A DNA stretch of 64,000 bases from an uncultured Clostridia bacterium. GTDB taxonomy: Bacteria > Bacillota > Clostridia > Christensenellales > UBA1242. The stretch spans positions 248,001-312,000 of the forward strand of contig CAKVFI010000001.1 in NCBI GenBank assembly GCA_934746715.1. The letters are read 5' to 3'. This document shows positions 53,595 through 62,769 of the stretch, in pieces. A program made the translations under genes and the position numbers. Every line of letters starts with the position of its first letter. The first letter of the stretch is position 1. The notes beneath the pieces were generated by a model. It worked only from the letters and a program-made list of their open reading frames with translations. It did no database searches and had not been told where the DNA came from.

Positions 53595-56500
53595 CTACTC
53601 CAAAGGCTTGATGGTTTTTTCGATGAAATCAATTTCTTCTTGGGTTAGGTTGTATTTTTTGTAAAGTTGTTTATCTATTTCTGAAATTGATTTTGACCAG
53701 TCAATATCTGATTTGTTTGTAAAATCTTGAAGTGGAACATTTTGCCATACTCCCTGTTTTAATCCATTTGTTGCTTTTAGAGTCCCAATCATAAATCTGG
53801 TAAATTTTGTATTTAAATATTTTTCCAAATTTTTCGCTTCTGTTATGTTATTAAAAGCACCTATTGAAATAAATGTCTGTGAAAAACCTACATTTTTCTT
53901 TAAAATACAAGTTTTTCCTATAATTCTAACTGCATGATCATTGTTTATCACACCACTCGCTCCATCCGCTGCAGATATAATTACTTTGTATCCTGTTAAA
54001 TTCTCATTTGATATTAAATATTTTTTATTGATATATTTAGATACTCTTGACCTATTTATAAGTCCAACTATTTCAATATCATCTTTTGATTTTAATCTAT
54101 CATGAAATAACTGTGACAATTTAACAAAAGCAGACGAAACAATTCTTTTTTCATTTTTATGAATTGCCTTTAAATTAGGATAATCATTATAAACCTTAAC
54201 CAAATTTAATTTATTCTGTAAATATATAATATTTTTAATTGTTTTAAAGTCTTTTTGTAACACTTTATTTTTCACAGATTCGACTTTAGAATCAACAGCA
54301 TAGAAACCGATAGGTTCGTACACTTCATCTTCATTCCTAAAAGTAATTACGACACCTCCACTCATACTTGTTGAAACAAAAACATCTTTTGCATTATCGT
54401 ATTCCTTAACTATTTTTAGATGCTTATCAGTAAGCATTTTTTGATTCCAAGCTTTAGGTGTTTTCCCCGCATTGTGTAAAAACTTTGAAGGAGTAATCAT
54501 AACAACGTGTTTTGATAAACGATATGATATTTCCATAAATAAATTATACAACTGTTTATCACTTGTATTTTGCAAATTTTCTTGATATGGTGGATTTCCA
54601 ACTATCGCATCGAATTTCATTTTTTGTCCTCCTTCCGTGATTGTATCAGTTAGTTTAATTTCACTAAATTTTTTATTTTGTGTAAGAATGTTACAAATTT
54701 TATCATAATTAATACAATTTTCATTTTTTACCTTCAGCAAATCATAAGAAGTAAACCCTGTCGCAATATTTTCGACATTCAAATCTAAAACTTCATAAAT
54801 TTTGCGTGTAAATTCATAGGCAATTTTTGATGTCGGAATTGAATAAATAGAATTTTTTAGTTTATTTGTATCACATTGCTTATAAAGTTTAGAATATAAT
54901 GCTGTTGCAAACTCTCCTGATTTACTTGCAATATCCAAAATTTTATTACCACGGGTGATGGCTTTTTTGTACTTTTTTAATGAAATTAAATCAATCATTT
55001 CTTTGCAAATTATTGCTGGTGTTTGTATTTCACTTGTGGAAAGTCTTGCGAATTTCGTAATAGCAACTTTCGCTCTCTCTAAAGGTTCAACGGTTCTATC
55101 GTTAGCCAAAGTATTAAGGTTTAATATTTTATAATCCAAATCAGAAAGCTTAAATGCATTCATTGTACTTAACAACTGCAACACTTTAAGTTTTAAACCT
55201 AAATTCTTAGCTATCCTTTTATTAGTGTCATTTGTATTTATCTTTTTTATAATATCATCAAGAGAAATAACTTTATCTTTTGTTAAAAATGCAAAAAACA
55301 ATATTCTTGCGTAGTATGTTTGCATTTGTTTAATAAATTTTTGTTCTGGATTGTTTGTATTATCATTCTGAGCGTCTGTTTGCTCAGGCTCTGTTGATAT
55401 TATAGATGTATTATTTTGATTTGTTGCATTGTCTATATTCAAATCATCACCATCATTATTATCATCAGACGCGTTAAAAGATAAACCATCTTTTGAGCCT
55501 AATTCTGGTTGTTTTGATATTTCAGCCATAAGTTCGGCATTTTTCATCAAAGATAAATCTATAGAAATGCCTTTAACTTCATCTGCCACACCTTTTTCTT
55601 TTGAATACTCACTGATAACTTTCATAATATCAGCTTCTTTCACTTCAGAAATTTTATCCGTATTAAGCAAGATAATAGGAGATATTGTAAGCTCCTTTTC
55701 AATTCTTTGTTTTAGTTTTGTATTACCGGATTTTTCAACATTAATATTATAAATCTTAGCTTTTTCCTCTTGCATTTGGAACATTCGATTTGGGTTAAAA
55801 TCAACAAGTAGAGTCTGTGGCTTCATATTATATTTAATTTTATGACCACTTACATCTTTATAGCTAACAACGTACTGATTTTGTAGTCTAAATATTGATT
55901 GATCATATTCTTGTGGTGAAGCAGTATCTTTAAAATACAACATCGTATCCCACTCTGGTACGGTTGTTCCAGTCAACATACGATTTACTGTGAGTGTTAA
56001 TGTCTTTTTATTTTGTTCTTCACATTGTTTAATCTTGTTTTTTACAGCATCGATGCTTCGATATTCTACTGGGTTATCTATGCCAGCAATATTTATAATT
56101 TCATATTGATTAAGATTTTTAAAATCTCTTCTGTGCGTTTCTATTAAATTTTCTAAAGCATCACATGATGCTTTGTATGGTAAAACACAGACTAAGTGCC
56201 TACACATTTTACCTTGTTTTATTTTTTCATAATCTAAAAAGCCTAACAGTTTTTCTCTAGAACTTGATCCATCTATAACTTTAAAAAGTTTTAAAATTTC
56301 ATCTTCATATTTAAACTTTTTATGTAAATTGTCACTAGTTTTTGTTACTGATAATGGTTTAAAAAATTCTGAAAATGCATATGTTATATTGTTTTTTCTT
56401 AACTCTTCCAATTTATCTTGTGTTGCTTTGTTGGGGTTAAAAGCAAATCTAATCATTTGTGGAAAACCATAATAAGGATTTTTCCATTCATCTTCTTCCT

Positions 56501-57611
56501 GGTTTTCGTCGTCCCATTTCTTTTGTTCATCAATAATATCTGTATATTGACAAAAGCAAATGATATCATCTTTAGTAAACTCATCACTCATTAGAATTCT
56601 ATATGGCGTGCCAGATAGGTGAAGTTTTACTTTTGGATGTAATTCCTTAAGAGTCTTTTCGTCTTTTTTCGAAACACAATCTTCTATGTCCCTTTTATCA
56701 TACTTTTCCCTAAGAATTTCCCCATATTTGTCAGCCCTTGCTCCAAAATGCGTTTCATCGACTATTAATAGATCTACATCATTTTGAAATAATTCTTTAT
56801 GCTTTTCCTTAATCCTTGAACCTTGCAAGTCTTGTAAGGTTAGGAACACTACGCAAACTTTATTATGGCTTAAAACATCACGAATCGCATTTTCATTTCT
56901 TAGATTATGTTCATCTAAAAATACAAAATTATCAAAATTGCTCGGTTGCTCAACATTTTTCTTCCACTCATCTTTAACATCAGCTTTTGCTGAAACTATT
57001 AAAACAAGTTTTGCACCGATTTCTTTAGCACAACACAAAGATGTAAAGGATTTTCCAAATCTCATAACTGCATACATTAATAAATTTGTTCTATGTTTTT
57101 CATTTACAGCTTTTACAAAATTTTCAACAGCCTGCTTTTGATTGTCTCTTAAATCCCAAACGGATTCTCTTTGATAAGTAAATGTTTCTGGAACTCTATC
57201 TATACTGTAATATTGATATTTGTTAGTTTTTCCATAATTATTACCTATATCCTCAATTGCAGATTCAATATCTTTTACCGTTGCGTTGTTAAAAAACTCT
57301 TTTGAATAATATCTTTTTGGAAATTTTTCTGGAGGTAAATGTTTCTTTTGTTTATTATTTTCTAAAAAATAATGAACAGAATAATCTCTAAAAAACCTTG
57401 TATCATTATCGACAGTAGCTTTACATTCATATTGTTTTTGGAGGTTTGGGTAATATTTTTTCCATTCACTCAATCTAATAGAAACAGGTCTATAAGTATC
57501 TCCAACTTTTAAGGCATTCGGTACGCTGTTTGTTTTAAACGCATAAATATGCGGAAGAACCCTTCCAATAATGTATTTATTTATTAAAGATGTTTCCTTT
57601 GTATTCTTCAT
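53595..57611 (-). CDS. GIY-YIG-like / superfamily II helicase / N6-adenine methyltransferase fusion
   Basis: The 1338-residue protein has four parts. Residues about 13-90 look GIY-YIG/T5orf172-like (HIYAF, LKVGDT, then Arg in IRLSEW). A helicase follows with MRFGKS (183-188), DETH (285-288) and a motif VI-like IFRLQNQ. After an Asn/Gln-rich linker comes a methyltransferase with TPAII (motif X), ILDIASKSGEFA (motif I) and NPPYQ (motif IV, about 1003). The last 250 residues probably read the target. It is a single-chain restriction-modification enzyme resembling type ISP. ATG 57611 overlaps the preceding stop. Confidence 0.88.
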   Translation of the reverse strand: MKNTKETSLINKYIIGRVLPHIYAFKTNSVPNALKVGDTYRPVSIRLSEWKKYYPNLQKQYECKATVDNDTRFFRDYSVHYFLENNKQKKHLPPEKFPKRYYSKEFFNNATVKDIESAIEDIGNNYGKTNKYQYYSIDRVPETFTYQRESVWDLRDNQKQAVENFVKAVNEKHRTNLLMYAVMRFGKSFTSLCCAKEIGAKLVLIVSAKADVKDEWKKNVEQPSNFDNFVFLDEHNLRNENAIRDVLSHNKVCVVFLTLQDLQGSRIKEKHKELFQNDVDLLIVDETHFGARADKYGEILREKYDKRDIEDCVSKKDEKTLKELHPKVKLHLSGTPYRILMSDEFTKDDIICFCQYTDIIDEQKKWDDENQEEDEWKNPYYGFPQMIRFAFNPNKATQDKLEELRKNNITYAFSEFFKPLSVTKTSDNLHKKFKYEDEILKLFKVIDGSSSREKLLGFLDYEKIKQGKMCRHLVCVLPYKASCDALENLIETHRRDFKNLNQYEIINIAGIDNPVEYRSIDAVKNKIKQCEEQNKKTLTLTVNRMLTGTTVPEWDTMLYFKDTASPQEYDQSIFRLQNQYVVSYKDVSGHKIKYNMKPQTLLVDFNPNRMFQMQEEKAKIYNINVEKSGNTKLKQRIEKELTISPIILLNTDKISEVKEADIMKVISEYSKEKGVADEVKGISIDLSLMKNAELMAEISKQPELGSKDGLSFNASDDNNDGDDLNIDNATNQNNTSIISTEPEQTDAQNDNTNNPEQKFIKQMQTYYARILFFAFLTKDKVISLDDIIKKINTNDTNKRIAKNLGLKLKVLQLLSTMNAFKLSDLDYKILNLNTLANDRTVEPLERAKVAITKFARLSTSEIQTPAIICKEMIDLISLKKYKKAITRGNKILDIASKSGEFATALYSKLYKQCDTNKLKNSIYSIPTSKIAYEFTRKIYEVLDLNVENIATGFTSYDLLKVKNENCINYDKICNILTQNKKFSEIKLTDTITEGGQKMKFDAIVGNPPYQENLQNTSDKQLYNLFMEISYRLSKHVVMITPSKFLHNAGKTPKAWNQKMLTDKHLKIVKEYDNAKDVFVSTSMSGGVVITFRNEDEVYEPIGFYAVDSKVESVKNKVLQKDFKTIKNIIYLQNKLNLVKVYNDYPNLKAIHKNEKRIVSSAFVKLSQLFHDRLKSKDDIEIVGLINRSRVSKYINKKYLISNENLTGYKVIISAADGASGVINNDHAVRIIGKTCILKKNVGFSQTFISIGAFNNITEAKNLEKYLNTKFTRFMIGTLKATNGLKQGVWQNVPLQDFTNKSDIDWSKSISEIDKQLYKKYNLTQEEIDFIEKTIKPLE

Positions 57612-58585
57612 TACCTGTTTTTCTCCTTTAATAAATTGATAAATTTGATAGATCTTTTTGTTTCCCAATTCATAACTTTTACATAAATGCCGATGTGTTT
57701 ATTGTTGTTTCCTTTTTTACAGCCCGGACATTCTTCTGGTTCATTATCATCATCAAACAATGACATTTGCATTTTAGGTATAGGTTTGCAAGTGTTAGGA
57801 ATCACAAATTTAAGTCCGTCCATTTGAAAAATATTCCATGAAAGTATTTTTGCAACTTCTTCAAGTATTTCGTTTGTTGGGTAGTTTTTAAACCTTTCCA
57901 CATAATAGTCAATAAATGTGAACAAAAGATTTTCTCTTGCAATAAGCAAACTGTCTCCTTGCCATTCAAAACCGAATGTTGCTTTATATGCTTTTATAGT
58001 CCACTCAAACCAATCTTCTTCGTGTTCGGTGTTTTCGTTTATAACTCTTAATTTTCTATCTAAAATACCGATTCGGTCATTGACCTCAATCCATTTGCCA
58101 GTAACAGTGTCATATCTACTGCATAGATAAGGGGCTTCACCACAAGATATTTCCATTCTATTTGATAAAACATAATCTTGCCAAGTTTTGCCTTCTGGAA
58201 AAGCTATTTTATTGTGATTTGTCAGCCAAGTTTTATCTTTTTCGGTATTAAAAACATTTTCTCTATTAAACCAAGCACTATCTACCAAATTATTTTGAGC
58301 ATTGCAAACCCAAGATGGAGTAAATACTTCAGCCTTATCTTTAATCCTTTTGGATTGTTCTTTTTGAGATTTCTCAACACGAGGTTTAATAACCAATCCA
58401 TTTCTTCCAGTAATGGCTTTAAGCGTCATATTCTCATACTCTTGATAGCCATTACCTCGTCCTTTGTAATTATCGGTTGCCCAAATAATATTCTTTTTAG
58501 ATGCATGATCTTTTAACAAGATTTCCAATAACTTGTCGTCTAGGCTATATATGTAATTTTCTTTAATGTCAACCTTGTTGTCCAT
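57611..58585 (-). CDS. Restriction endonuclease 'subunit M'-like protein
   Basis: The 324-residue protein has KAEVFTPSWVCNAQNNLVD, SCGEAPYLCSRYD, RIGILDRKLRV, and FGFEWQGDSLLIARENLL, a family annotated as restriction subunit M. It has the TPxxV motif of adenine methyltransferases but no AdoMet motif I or NPPY, so it is unlikely to methylate alone. A CPGC zinc-like pair lies near the C-terminus. The stop shares a base with the start of the fusion protein (TAATG), which suggests a stoichiometric complex. The start is ATG 58585 after AGGAG. Confidence 0.75.
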   Translation of the reverse strand: MDNKVDIKENYIYSLDDKLLEILLKDHASKKNIIWATDNYKGRGNGYQEYENMTLKAITGRNGLVIKPRVEKSQKEQSKRIKDKAEVFTPSWVCNAQNNLVDSAWFNRENVFNTEKDKTWLTNHNKIAFPEGKTWQDYVLSNRMEISCGEAPYLCSRYDTVTGKWIEVNDRIGILDRKLRVINENTEHEEDWFEWTIKAYKATFGFEWQGDSLLIARENLLFTFIDYYVERFKNYPTNEILEEVAKILSWNIFQMDGLKFVIPNTCKPIPKMQMSLFDDDNEPEECPGCKKGNNNKHIGIYVKVMNWETKRSIKFINLLKEKNR

Positions 58586-58596
58586 CACTTCTCCTT

Positions 58597-59517
58597 TTAT
58601 TCTTTACTCTTTTTATACGCTTGCTTTATCAAATCAACAGCATAATCCATATCTATATTTTTACTGAATTTAAAAGCATATTGACAATTTGTCCATTGTC
58701 TATTTGAAATATCGTACGTTAAGTTTTCATTATCAATCAACTTTCCTTGCTTTAAATGAAGACACACTTCAATCCAATCTTTTTTTAACCATAAACTAAA
58801 AATATTATGTTTTGCATCTTTTTTATAGACAATATAATTTTTTGTATATGATTGTATCAAATCTAAATTTAAGTCTTCTAATCTATTCTTCAATTCTATA
58901 TACAGGTCTTTTGTAATTTTAGTTGCTCTGCCTAAATGATAATCTTCATCATACACTTTAATTTCTTTGTTTACCAGTTTCATCTCATCTGTTTCAAAAG
59001 GTTTTGAGATTCCAATAGATGATGATTTTTTGGATTTGCTTATTTTGTCAATATCATACAACTCATTTTCATATCTTCTAATTTCATACAACTCAAATGG
59101 CATATTACCATAAGATGTTGCGTCTATCTGATATTGTGTGAATTTTGGAGATACAAACACAATTTTTGTTTGAGACCAATCAAAATCATTCTTTTTCTTA
59201 TTAGAATTCGTTTTTTCATTGTACAACAAAACAAAATCCGCTTTTCTATCAATTAAAGTTTTTAAATACGCATAACCTTGGTCTACCAGACTTTCGTTTA
59301 CACCTCTTTTATATTCAACAATAACAAAAGCATCATTTTCATTATCAAATGCCACACTATCAAATCTATAAGAATTTATTGAAAATTCAGTATCTAGGAA
59401 GGTGTAACCTAAAATTTTTTGCATATTTCGTTCTACAAAGTCTTGCAAATCTTTTTCTAGTTCAAAATTTTTTAAGTTCAGATTTTTCAAATTACCATTT
59501 TCATTTTTTAAAATCAT
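58597..59517 (-). CDS. DUF5655-type protein with N-terminal PD-(D/E)XK-like domain
   Basis: The 306-residue protein has an N-terminal nuclease-like domain: FLDTEFSINSYRFDSVAFD then FVIVEYKRG, matching the Asp and ExK of PD-(D/E)XK folds. The C-terminal 120 residues (LYIELKNRLEDLN, IVYKKDAKHNIFSLWLKKDW) match DUF5655. It is the first gene of the operon. ATG 59517 follows TTGGAG. It may be a nuclease or DNA sensor that acts with the methyltransferase-helicase. Confidence 0.75.
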   Translation of the reverse strand: MILKNENGNLKNLNLKNFELEKDLQDFVERNMQKILGYTFLDTEFSINSYRFDSVAFDNENDAFVIVEYKRGVNESLVDQGYAYLKTLIDRKADFVLLYNEKTNSNKKKNDFDWSQTKIVFVSPKFTQYQIDATSYGNMPFELYEIRRYENELYDIDKISKSKKSSSIGISKPFETDEMKLVNKEIKVYDEDYHLGRATKITKDLYIELKNRLEDLNLDLIQSYTKNYIVYKKDAKHNIFSLWLKKDWIEVCLHLKQGKLIDNENLTYDISNRQWTNCQYAFKFSKNIDMDYAVDLIKQAYKKSKE

Positions 59518-59719
59518 ACACAACTCCAAAAGCAGTATAACATAAAATTTTTAAATTTAATATAAATTTCTACACATTTCTTAATATTGAGTAAGTTATT
59601 TATAATAGAAGTGGGAAAATCATCAAATGAAAATTGACCTTTTTAGTTTTCATTTTTACGCAAAACTACAATTTAAGATATTAATAAGTGCTTGTCTTAT
59701 TACAACAACTATTAGTCAA

Positions 59720-59772
59720 AAAAATGAGAGTGCTATTTAACTCTATGGAGTTAGTTCTGCTCTCATTTTTTA
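59720..59772. terminator. Branched terminator
   Basis: An outer stem AAAATGAGAG/CTCTCATTTT encloses a second stem TAACTC/GAGTTA, with A-run and T-run flanks. It ends the minus-strand lipoprotein gene. The DNA from 59518 to 59719 shows no gene. Confidence 0.75.
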
Positions 59773-59797
59773 ATATAAAAATTGCGTTTTAACAAGT

Positions 59798-60430
59798 TTA
59801 TTTCATTTTGTAATAATATGAATATATTCCATTAGTTGATGTATCTGCTTTTTCTATAAACAGTTTAAACAAATATTGATTTTTTGAAGTGCTAAATTCA
59901 TATCTAATTTCAAAAGTATAAACCGAGTTTTGAACAAAATATCCTTTTTTATCTGTATCGTGGTTTGTAACATAGTAAAATTTATAAAGTTTACTTGGGT
60001 TGTCACCAAAATAGTCGTTTAAGTTATTGCTTTGTTCTAAAACATACCATGATTCATTTTCGCCATACCTAGCACCAAGATTACTAGAGATATGACCGAA
60101 ATATCCATTATAATTAGTTTTAAAATAGTTTAAATAAATTTCTGCATTTTGTTCTAATAAGTCGACATTGTCGCAAGGTTGCGAAAATGAGTAACCATCA
60201 TTAAACCAAGCATCACTAGAAGAAATCTCTCCGTTAAGACCAGTTGGTGCTGTTAAATTAGATAGACCAACTGCAGACAATTCTGTTTCAGTAAACCATT
60301 TAGAACTATCATGTAAATTTAGATTTCCACCACCTGAGCCATTATCTCCACAAGCAGTTAAGAAAAACATTGCTGGCATAAATAACAATACTGCCATTAT
60401 TAAACTAAAAATTTTGTGTTTTGTTTTCAT
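59798..60430 (-). CDS. Lipoprotein of unknown function
   Basis: The 210-residue protein has a signal peptide ending in the lipobox LTAC at about residue 27, a Gly-rich linker, then a soluble domain rich in Asn, Tyr and Ser with no recognised family. AAGGAG precedes the ATG. It is a single-gene unit between the restriction operon and the sensor-kinase pair. Confidence 0.75.
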   Translation of the reverse strand: MKTKHKIFSLIMAVLLFMPAMFFLTACGDNGSGGGNLNLHDSSKWFTETELSAVGLSNLTAPTGLNGEISSSDAWFNDGYSFSQPCDNVDLLEQNAEIYLNYFKTNYNGYFGHISSNLGARYGENESWYVLEQSNNLNDYFGDNPSKLYKFYYVTNHDTDKKGYFVQNSVYTFEIRYEFSTSKNQYLFKLFIEKADTSTNGIYSYYYKMK

Positions 60431-60606
60431 ATTTTTTCTCCTTTTGTTTTATTATAAAGAATTTAGTCTTTATCACTCAAGCAAAATATTAAGGTTTTTA
60501 TATCTTATGTTTTTAGTATAACATAAAGTTTTAAAATCCGTACATAAATTTTCAAAATTTAACAATTTTGGATCTAGGCGTGCGCTTGTCTTGATACAAG
60601 AAAATA

Positions 60607-60929
60607 TTACTGTTTCATCATTGTTTTTCCGGTTGCCTGCAAAAATCTTTCAAAAATTGCAAAGCCTATTGTACCAAGTGAAAGACTTGAACAAATCATC
60701 AAGTAATTGTTTTATTCTTGTTATCTCCATCGTTTAATTTTGTCTTTGTGTAATTCCACAAATCGATTTTCTCTAAATCAATTTCTTGCTTTTTAATTAG
60801 TGGCATACCATATTTACCAACTGTTTTAAATTCATTTCTAACTAGTTTAAGTTTTTTAGTTAACTTTTCTTTTTCATATTCAGTTTTATCTTGTGTTAAA
60901 TTGTTATCAACTTCATATTTTTCTTTCAT
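60607..60929 (-). pseudogene. DUF4417-like gene remnant
   Basis: The first 76 codons read like the N-terminal part of DUF4417 proteins (RNEFKTVGKYGMPLIKKQ, then LNDGDNKNKTI) with AAGGAG upstream. The frame then stops at 60699 where HFF is expected. A second short stretch (SLSLGTIGFAIFERFLQATG) resembles the late part of the family, suggesting an internal deletion. The second part is less certain. Confidence 0.42.
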
Positions 60930-60946
60930 AAAAACTCCTTACAAAA

Positions 60947-60983
60947 AAATCATAGGTTAAACTTAATTCAACCTATGATTTTT
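60947..60983. terminator. Bidirectional terminator
   Basis: AATCATAGGTT and AACCTATGATT form an 11-bp stem with A-run and T-run flanks, just downstream of the CPCC gene on the minus strand. Confidence 0.8.
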
Positions 60984-61040
60984 ATAATTTTTTTTTAATA
61001 TCTTTTTGCTAAATCAATCGCTTTAAAACAGGGTAATTTA

Positions 61041-61334
61041 TTATTTAAAAAATTTGTCAAAATATTCTTGAGATTTTTCTATTGCATAAAATCTATTGTT
61101 TTTAAGATTTGCTAATATATCTTCTTTATTTTCTCCCCAAAATTTCTTATATTGATTTAAACTCATTTCGTTAGCACCACCCATATAATCTGGTTTTTCG
61201 TTTTGAATATCATCAGCTTCCCAGCCACAATAAGGGCAAATGTCATATGAATTCTTAATATCTCCCATACTACATACTTTACATTTGTATGGTGGACAAT
61301 TTATCTCATTTTTATTTTTTATAATATTACTCAT
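61041..61334 (-). CDS. CPCC-type cysteine-rich protein
   Basis: The 97-residue protein has CPPYKCKVC, then YDICPYCGWEADD and DYMGGANEMSLNQ, matching the Cys_rich_CPCC family, a probable zinc-binding domain often linked to toxin/immunity loci. Its role is unknown. The start is uncertain: ATG 61334 has only a weak AAGAGA site; ATG 61373 and ATG 61382 are alternatives. Confidence 0.7.
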   Translation of the reverse strand: MSNIIKNKNEINCPPYKCKVCSMGDIKNSYDICPYCGWEADDIQNEKPDYMGGANEMSLNQYKKFWGENKEDILANLKNNRFYAIEKSQEYFDKFFK

Positions 61335-61419
61335 ATTTTCTCTTTTTATTCCAATGGTCTCACCACCTTTCATATTGTTCATAAAAATACTCTATTCCAT
61401 CTTTAGTTTGTCACAGACT

Positions 61420-62769
61420 CTATCCCTTTTTGTATATTAAAACCTTGAAACCATTTTGTGTTAATATATTAAGTTCTCCACCAAGAGTTTCGGCATTTAA
61501 TCTCATACCTTTTATTCCAGTGCCTTCAATTATCAAGTTATTATCAAATTTGCCGTTATCGGAAATTTCGATTTTGTTATCTGAAATATTTACAAACAAT
61601 TTTGTTGCGTTGGCATGACGAATCGCGTTTGTTGCACATTCTCTTATAATCTTAACAAGCGCTTTTGCTTTTTGTGTTTCTTTTGGTATTTCACCTGAAA
61701 TTTCAATATTAAAGCCAATCATTTCAAAGGCTGTTACAATGGAATTTTGCAAATTTTGAGCTTCGGACATATCCTCATTATCAATTTCGTCAAGCATTGT
61801 TTTTAACAAACTTTTAACGCTGTTTAGGTCAAAAGTTTTTTCGTCTATCTCATCTAAAATTTGGTGTAAAATAAACAATCTTTGCCCGATTATGTCGTGC
61901 AATTTGCTTTTAAGCAACAAAACTTCTCTTTGTCTTTCAATTTCATCAAGATTTTCAATCATTTGCAAAATTTCTGTTTGTTTTGTTTTAAGTTCGTTTT
62001 GTTTGTTTTCAATCTCGGTAGTTGTTAAATATTCTTTTGTAATATCAAAAGCATAAATTTGAGTTTTTGATTGCTTAATTATTGAAAATGAATATACTTT
62101 TTTATCTAAAAATACCAAAATATTTTGCTCATCTATAATTTTGGAATTTTCTCTAGATTTAAGACTTTTCCAAATTTCAAAAGAACTTTGATTTTGTTTG
62201 ATGTTTAGTTTTTCAAGCAAGGTTTTCATTGCAAGGTTTTCATAAACCACATTAAACTCACTTTCAAACGTCAAAGCGGTTTTAAGCCCATCTAGTGCTT
62301 GTTTAAGAGAATAATAATTTATATTGCTTTTTAGTTTAGTTAAAGAGTTTAATAAACTTGTCAGTGATTTTGCAAATAAATATACAACGCCAATGACTAT
62401 AAACATAACTGAAAGTGTTTCATTTGCATATTTCCAAAATGGCAAAAGCATAATCAAAAAAGGGAAATCTATTACCAATTTATAGTCTTTTTTTGCTATC
62501 ATCAGTCCAAATTCAAACACCAAAATTAAAGCACTATAATACGCTAAAATCTCGCAAGTTGGTGTGTTTTTAAAATTAAACAATATAAATGCCCAAACAA
62601 CGCAAAGAGCAATATTCAAAACTCTGCAAACAACAAAAAGATCAATTTTAAGTTTTCTATTAGAAAACATTTCACAAAGTAATGTAATTGTTAAAAATAT
62701 GATAGAAACAAACAGCAAAACGACCATAAGAGACTGCATTTCGTTGTTTAAAATGGATAAATAACTCAT
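61420..62769 (-). CDS. Membrane histidine kinase, DesK/LytS-like
   Basis: The 449-residue protein has an N-terminal block of six or so membrane helices (to about 145), a linker, a HisKA_3-like motif LHDIIGQRLFIL with the probable phospho-His, and a HATPase domain: IIRECATNAIRHA (N box), ISDNGKF (G1) and EGTGIKGMRL (G2). It would signal to a LuxR/NarL-type regulator, but none follows on this strand before the CPCC gene. Its start overlaps the upstream sensor stop by 4 bases (ATGA), with AAGGAGG. Confidence 0.85.
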   Translation of the reverse strand: MSYLSILNNEMQSLMVVLLFVSIIFLTITLLCEMFSNRKLKIDLFVVCRVLNIALCVVWAFILFNFKNTPTCEILAYYSALILVFEFGLMIAKKDYKLVIDFPFLIMLLPFWKYANETLSVMFIVIGVVYLFAKSLTSLLNSLTKLKSNINYYSLKQALDGLKTALTFESEFNVVYENLAMKTLLEKLNIKQNQSSFEIWKSLKSRENSKIIDEQNILVFLDKKVYSFSIIKQSKTQIYAFDITKEYLTTTEIENKQNELKTKQTEILQMIENLDEIERQREVLLLKSKLHDIIGQRLFILHQILDEIDEKTFDLNSVKSLLKTMLDEIDNEDMSEAQNLQNSIVTAFEMIGFNIEISGEIPKETQKAKALVKIIRECATNAIRHANATKLFVNISDNKIEISDNGKFDNNLIIEGTGIKGMRLNAETLGGELNILTQNGFKVLIYKKG

